Shown here: piece by piece, positions 60,718 through 64,000 of the stretch
Position numbering within the stretch: the stretch's first letter is position 1
Layout: each line of letters starts with the position of its first letter
NCBI RefSeq assembly: GCF_914271435.1
Contig: NZ_CAJZAI010000017.1
Span: 35,914-99,913 of the forward strand
Reading direction: 5' to 3'
Source of the DNA: Cupriavidus laharis
GTDB lineage: Bacteria > Pseudomonadota > Gammaproteobacteria > Burkholderiales > Burkholderiaceae
DNA: 64,000 bases
Position numbers and translations under genes: made by a program
Notes under the pieces: generated by a model
Told to the model about the DNA's origin: nothing
What the model saw: the letters and a program-made list of their open reading frames with translations, nothing else
Databases searched by the model: none

Positions 60718-61788
60718 TCAGCGCTGCGCCTGCTGCCAGCCTGCGTCCGAGACCTTGATCGGCTTCGGGATGAGCTTGAGCGAATGGAAGACGTCGGCAA
60801 TGCGTTGCTGTTCGGCCAGCACCTCGGCGCTCACGGGCTGCGCGCCATACGAGAAGCGCGATACGGCCAGGTCGAGCACGGCGGGCTCCAGACCGAGTTC
60901 GCGGGTCAGCACGGCCGACGCCTCTTTCGGGTTCTTTTCCGCCCACGCACCGAGCGATGCCAGCTCATCGAGCAGCAGCTTGACGATCTCCGGCTTTGCC
61001 TCTGCGTAGGGGCGCGACGCCAGGTAGAACTGGTGGTTGCTGACCACGTTCTTGCCATCGGCGCCGCGGCCATCGGCCAGTACGCGCGCTCCGAGCTGCT
61101 TCTCGGCGGCGGCCAGGAACGGGTCCCAGATCACCCACGCATCCACCGCGCCGCGCTCAAAGGCGGCGCGTGCGTCGGCCGGCGGCAGATAGACCGGCTG
61201 GATCTCGTTGTAGGGAATGCCCGCTTTCTCGAGCTGGCGCACCAGCAGGTAATGGACGTTGGAGCCCTTGTTCAGCGCCACGCGCTTGCCGCGCAGGTCC
61301 GCCACGCTCTTGATGGCCGAGCCCTTGGGCACCACGATGGCTTCGGCGGTCGGTGCCGGCGGTTCGTTGCCGATGTACGCAAGCTGCGCGCCGGCAGCCT
61401 GCGCAAAGATCGGCGGGGCTTCGCCGACGGTGCCGAAATCGATGGCGCCGACGTTGAGGCCTTCGAGCAGTTGCGGGCCGGCCGGGAACTCCGTCCACTT
61501 GACGGTGATGCCCTGCGGCGCGAGGCGCTTTTCCAGCGTGCCGCGCACCTTCAGCAGCGTCAGCGTGCCGTACTTCTGGTAGCCGATGCGAAGCACCTTG
61601 GGATCGACGGTCTTCGACTGGGCTTCGGCGCGGCCCGGCAGCAGGCCATAGGCAAGGCCGGTCGCCAGCACGAGCGCAGCGATCAGGATACGGCGGCGGC
61701 GCTGTCCGGCGACTTGCGGACGGGACGAGCGGGTTGCGTGGCGGGTTGCGGATTCGCCGGCAACCGGCGACAAGGTGGACGATGTCAT
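60718..61788 (-). CDS. ssuA: Aliphatic sulfonate-binding periplasmic protein
   Basis: This 356-residue binding protein has an unusually long N-terminal region: about 30 polar residues, then RRRRILIAALVLATGLAYGL and cleavage near RAEA-QSK. The mature part begins LRIGYQKYGTLTLLKVRG and has VGEAPPIFAQAAGAQ and YLPPADARAAFERGAVDAWV, typical of SsuA. The extended n-region with consecutive arginines could be Tat-like, but a clear twin-arginine motif is absent. ATG 61788 has AGGAAGGA upstream. Confidence 0.93.
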   Translation of the reverse strand: MTSSTLSPVAGESATRHATRSSRPQVAGQRRRRILIAALVLATGLAYGLLPGRAEAQSKTVDPKVLRIGYQKYGTLTLLKVRGTLEKRLAPQGITVKWTEFPAGPQLLEGLNVGAIDFGTVGEAPPIFAQAAGAQLAYIGNEPPAPTAEAIVVPKGSAIKSVADLRGKRVALNKGSNVHYLLVRQLEKAGIPYNEIQPVYLPPADARAAFERGAVDAWVIWDPFLAAAEKQLGARVLADGRGADGKNVVSNHQFYLASRPYAEAKPEIVKLLLDELASLGAWAEKNPKEASAVLTRELGLEPAVLDLAVSRFSYGAQPVSAEVLAEQQRIADVFHSLKLIPKPIKVSDAGWQQAQR

Positions 61789-61981
61789 GGATTCCTTCCT
61801 GGGCCGGCACGCGTCCGGCAATCTGTCTGCATGGATGGTCTTGGCCGGAACCGCGGCCGATGCTGGCAACAACCCGCCCTGCCGGCCTGGTACGCAGGCG
61901 GCATGACAACGCGATTGCCGTGGAGGCCGGCCAGCGACGAGCGAGCTAGTGGACTAATGGCCGGCGGGACTACGAATCAGT

Positions 61982-62593
61982 TCAGGCAGGACATCGCCGC
62001 ACCACCGCGCGGGCGGCGCGCTGGGCAGGCGGTATGGATATGACCTCAAGCGGGACGTCGATGCGCGCGCGGGCCAGCGCCTCGCGCACGCGCAGCACGC
62101 CTTCTTCCAGGCGGAGCGCCAGCGTGGCATCGAAGCGCGCGGGCTGCGTTCCGTCGATTTCGATCTGCTGGTCCACAGCAAAGATGCCGGGCAGGATCTG
62201 GCGCGAGCCGAGCGCCGACAGCACCGGCCGCAAGGCATAGTCGATTGCCAGCGCGTGCGCCAGGCTGCCGCCGGTGGCAATCGGCAGCACGACCTTGTCG
62301 CGCAGGCCGGTCTGCGGCAGCACGTCCAGGAAAGCCTTGAGCAGGCCGCTGTAGGCGGCCTTGTAGACCGGTGTGGCCAGCACCACCACCTGTGCCTCCG
62401 CCACCGCGCGCGCGGCGCCGGCAATCGCGGGGTCGTCCACACGCGCCGCCAGCAGCGGTCCGGCGGGCAGCTCGCGCAGGTCGATGTGGCTGGTGCGCTC
62501 GCCGGCGGCTTCCAGCTCGCTGCGCAGGTGAGCCAGCAGGTGACCGGAGCGCGATTGCACCGAGGGACTGCCGGACAGGGTGAGGATGGACAT
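61982..62593 (-). CDS. ssuE: NADPH-dependent FMN reductase SsuE
   Basis: This 203-residue flavodoxin-like reductase supplies FMNH2 to SsuD. It has the phosphate-binding start ILTLSGSPSVQSRSGHLL, VVLATPVYKAAYSGLLKAFL and IATGGSLAHALAIDYALRPV. It is the first of the ssu genes. The 193-base gap to ssuA is long for an operon and might contain a secondary promoter or processing site. Confidence 0.93.
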   Translation of the reverse strand: MSILTLSGSPSVQSRSGHLLAHLRSELEAAGERTSHIDLRELPAGPLLAARVDDPAIAGAARAVAEAQVVVLATPVYKAAYSGLLKAFLDVLPQTGLRDKVVLPIATGGSLAHALAIDYALRPVLSALGSRQILPGIFAVDQQIEIDGTQPARFDATLALRLEEGVLRVREALARARIDVPLEVISIPPAQRAARAVVRRCPA

Positions 62594-62676
62594 CGGGGCT
62601 TCCTTCTTCGGGTTGGCGGGACGGTGCCGGTCGCCCAGGACGCTGGCGCCGACCCGTCCGTCTCGTGGATTACTTC

Positions 62677-63681
62677 CTACTTCTTGCCGGGCTGGTAAAT
62701 CTGGTCGAACGAACCGCCATCGGCAAAGTGGGTCTTCTGCGCTTTCTGCCAGCCGCCGAATACTTCATCGATCGTGAACAGCTTCACCTTCGGGAAGTTC
62801 GCCGCGTACTTGGCGGCGATCTTCTGAGAAATCGGCCGGTAGTAGTTCTTGGCTGCAATCTCCTGGCCTTCGTCGGTGTACAGGAACTGCAGGTACGCTT
62901 CGGCCGCCTTGCGGGTGCCCTTCTTGTCGACCACCTTGTCGACCACGGCAACGGGCGGCTCGGCCAGGATGGAGACCGACGGCGCGACGATGTCGAACTT
63001 GTCCGGGCCCAGCTCCTTGATGGCGAGGATCGCTTCGTTCTCCCACGCGATCAGCACGTCGCCGAGGCCGCGCTCCACGAAGGTCGTGGTGGCGCCGCGC
63101 GCGCCCGAATCCAGTACCGGCACATGCTTGAGCAGCTCGCCGACGAACTCGCGTGCCTTGGCGTCATTGCCACCCGGCTGGCGCAGCGCATAGCCCCATG
63201 CCGCCAGGTAGTTCCAGCGTGCGCCGCCGGAAGTCTTGGGATTAGGGGTAATGACCTGCACGCCCGGCTTGACCAGGTCGTTCCAGTCCTTGATGCCCTT
63301 GGGGTTGCCCTTGCGCACCAGGAACACGATGGTCGAGGTGTAAGGCGAAGCGTTGTGCGGCAGGCGCTTCTGCCAGTCCGGCTTGATCAGGCCCCTCTCG
63401 GCAATCGCGTCGATGTCATAGCCCAGCGCCAGCGTGACCACGTCGGCGTCCAGCCCGTCGATCACGGAGCGGGCCTGCTTGCCCGAGCCGCCGTGCGACT
63501 GGCGCACGGTCACGGTGTCGCCACCCTGGGCCTTCCAGGCCTTGGCAAACGCGGCGTTCACGTCCACGTACAGCTCGCGCGTGGGATCGTAGGAAACGTT
63601 CAGCAGATTGGTTGCCGTCGCCGTCTGCGCGGCGCCGATGGCGGCCACTGCGGCCAGGCCGATGGCCAGCTTGCGAATCAT
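62677..63681 (-). CDS. sbp: Sulfate-binding periplasmic protein
   Basis: This 334-residue Sbp/CysP-family protein has a Sec signal peptide (MIRKLAIGLAAVAAIGAAQT, with cleavage near TATA-TN). The mature protein shows NVSYDPTRELYVDVN, VRQSHGGSGKQARSVIDGL and VITPNPKTSGGARWNYLAAW, typical of sulfate-specific binding proteins. It serves CysTWA, whose genes are 6.9 kb downstream on the same strand. It lies 83 bases before ssuE, so a long transcript is possible. Confidence 0.95.
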   Translation of the reverse strand: MIRKLAIGLAAVAAIGAAQTATATNLLNVSYDPTRELYVDVNAAFAKAWKAQGGDTVTVRQSHGGSGKQARSVIDGLDADVVTLALGYDIDAIAERGLIKPDWQKRLPHNASPYTSTIVFLVRKGNPKGIKDWNDLVKPGVQVITPNPKTSGGARWNYLAAWGYALRQPGGNDAKAREFVGELLKHVPVLDSGARGATTTFVERGLGDVLIAWENEAILAIKELGPDKFDIVAPSVSILAEPPVAVVDKVVDKKGTRKAAEAYLQFLYTDEGQEIAAKNYYRPISQKIAAKYAANFPKVKLFTIDEVFGGWQKAQKTHFADGGSFDQIYQPGKK

Positions 63682-64000
63682 CTTGTTGCTCCCGTCAGGT
63701 GTCGTGAATGGCGCCGGGGCGCCTCATTGGCTGCCCGCCTTGCGTGGCCGGGCTTGTGTCAGGAGCAAGACTACCGAGGGGCCTATCTGAACGGAACGAA
63801 TGCTTTCGCCGAACCTTGCGTGTTTTCCGCATAAGATCGGGCGGAAATATGCACATGCCGACGCGCGGTGCTGATGAGGTGGTTTACCGCATTGCATTAC
63901 ACACAAGTCGTGACGATGGGGTTGTAAACCGGGCTAAGAAGGCGTTTACTCGCGATTTCGAATCGACGGGTGAGGCAAGCAAGTGGTGGCAGCGAGTTGG
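63682..64000. other. Promoter region of the sulfur supercluster (right edge)
   Basis: This region holds the sbp promoter and the candidate CysB element. I see no gene start here; the window ends before the next gene. Confidence 0.4.
63788..63801. promoter_or_regulatory. Candidate CysB-type element upstream of sbp
   Basis: TGAACGGAACGAAT lies about 107 bases before the sbp start. It matches the cysT upstream element at 12 of 14 positions and sits at nearly the same distance from its gene, which supports common regulation. Confidence 0.55.

Overview
The window is high-GC chromosomal DNA that looks like a Burkholderiales betaproteobacterium, most likely Cupriavidus or a close Ralstonia relative. 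This is inferred from gene content, protein resemblance and codon bias, not from a database search. Genes are tightly packed, with many four-base ATGA or GTGA stop/start overlaps. I see no rRNA, no complete tRNA, no CRISPR array and no intact transposon.

Layout. 1-9.5 kb holds housekeeping and envelope genes: an RpiR-type regulator cut by the left edge, a YheS-type ABC-F ATPase, dsbB, radA, alr, lplT and a DUF1853 gene. 9.5-11.6 kb is a tsaB-rimI-udg-DUF1853 operon. 11.7-20.2 kb is mixed accessory sequence: an acyl-CoA-binding protein, a DHA2 drug-efflux pump with a SRPBCC protein, a VOC protein, a MazEF toxin-antitoxin pair, an orphan MetQ-like binding protein, an LpxL-like acyltransferase, a hotdog thioesterase, a FrnE-like protein and a flavin reductase.

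20.3-26.1 kb is a compact minus-strand cluster: a small RNA-binding protein, a 772-residue DUF3141 protein with a PHA-synthase-like Cys-Asp-His triad, phosphotransacetylase, acetate kinase, a 40-codon CoA-transferase stub coupled on both sides, and a FabI-type reductase. It is the best candidate here for an underexplored system, probably joining acetyl-phosphate and acyl-CoA metabolism. 26.6-27.1 kb is a scar made of fragments of several genes.

27.1-36.3 kb holds a five-gene acyl-CoA operon of unknown substrate (acyl-CoA dehydrogenase, SCP2-type thiolase, acyl-CoA ligase, saccharopine-dehydrogenase-like reductase, SDR). It is divergent from a 904-residue MalT/LAL-type activator, and the shared promoter region carries MalT-box-like repeats. 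36.4-43 kb holds both glyoxylate-shunt enzymes: aceB, behind a 2-haloacid-dehalogenase-like gene, and aceA. LysR, UspA and a LoiP-like protease lie between them.

43.5-49.3 kb has a RES-type toxin-antitoxin pair with an unusual 9-bp-periodic upstream repeat, then a GGCT-like gene, an rraA-like gene, a ThDP enzyme and an MFS transporter. 49.4-51.5 kb is a LytS/LytR-type two-component system. 51.8-63.7 kb is a sulfur-assimilation supercluster on one strand: sbp, ssuE-A-D-C-B-F, a degenerate EAL protein, an alpha/beta hydrolase, then cysT-W-A-B. It imports sulfate and sulfonates, releases sulfite from sulfonates, and encodes the CysB regulator. A nearly identical 14-bp motif lies upstream of both sbp and cysT.
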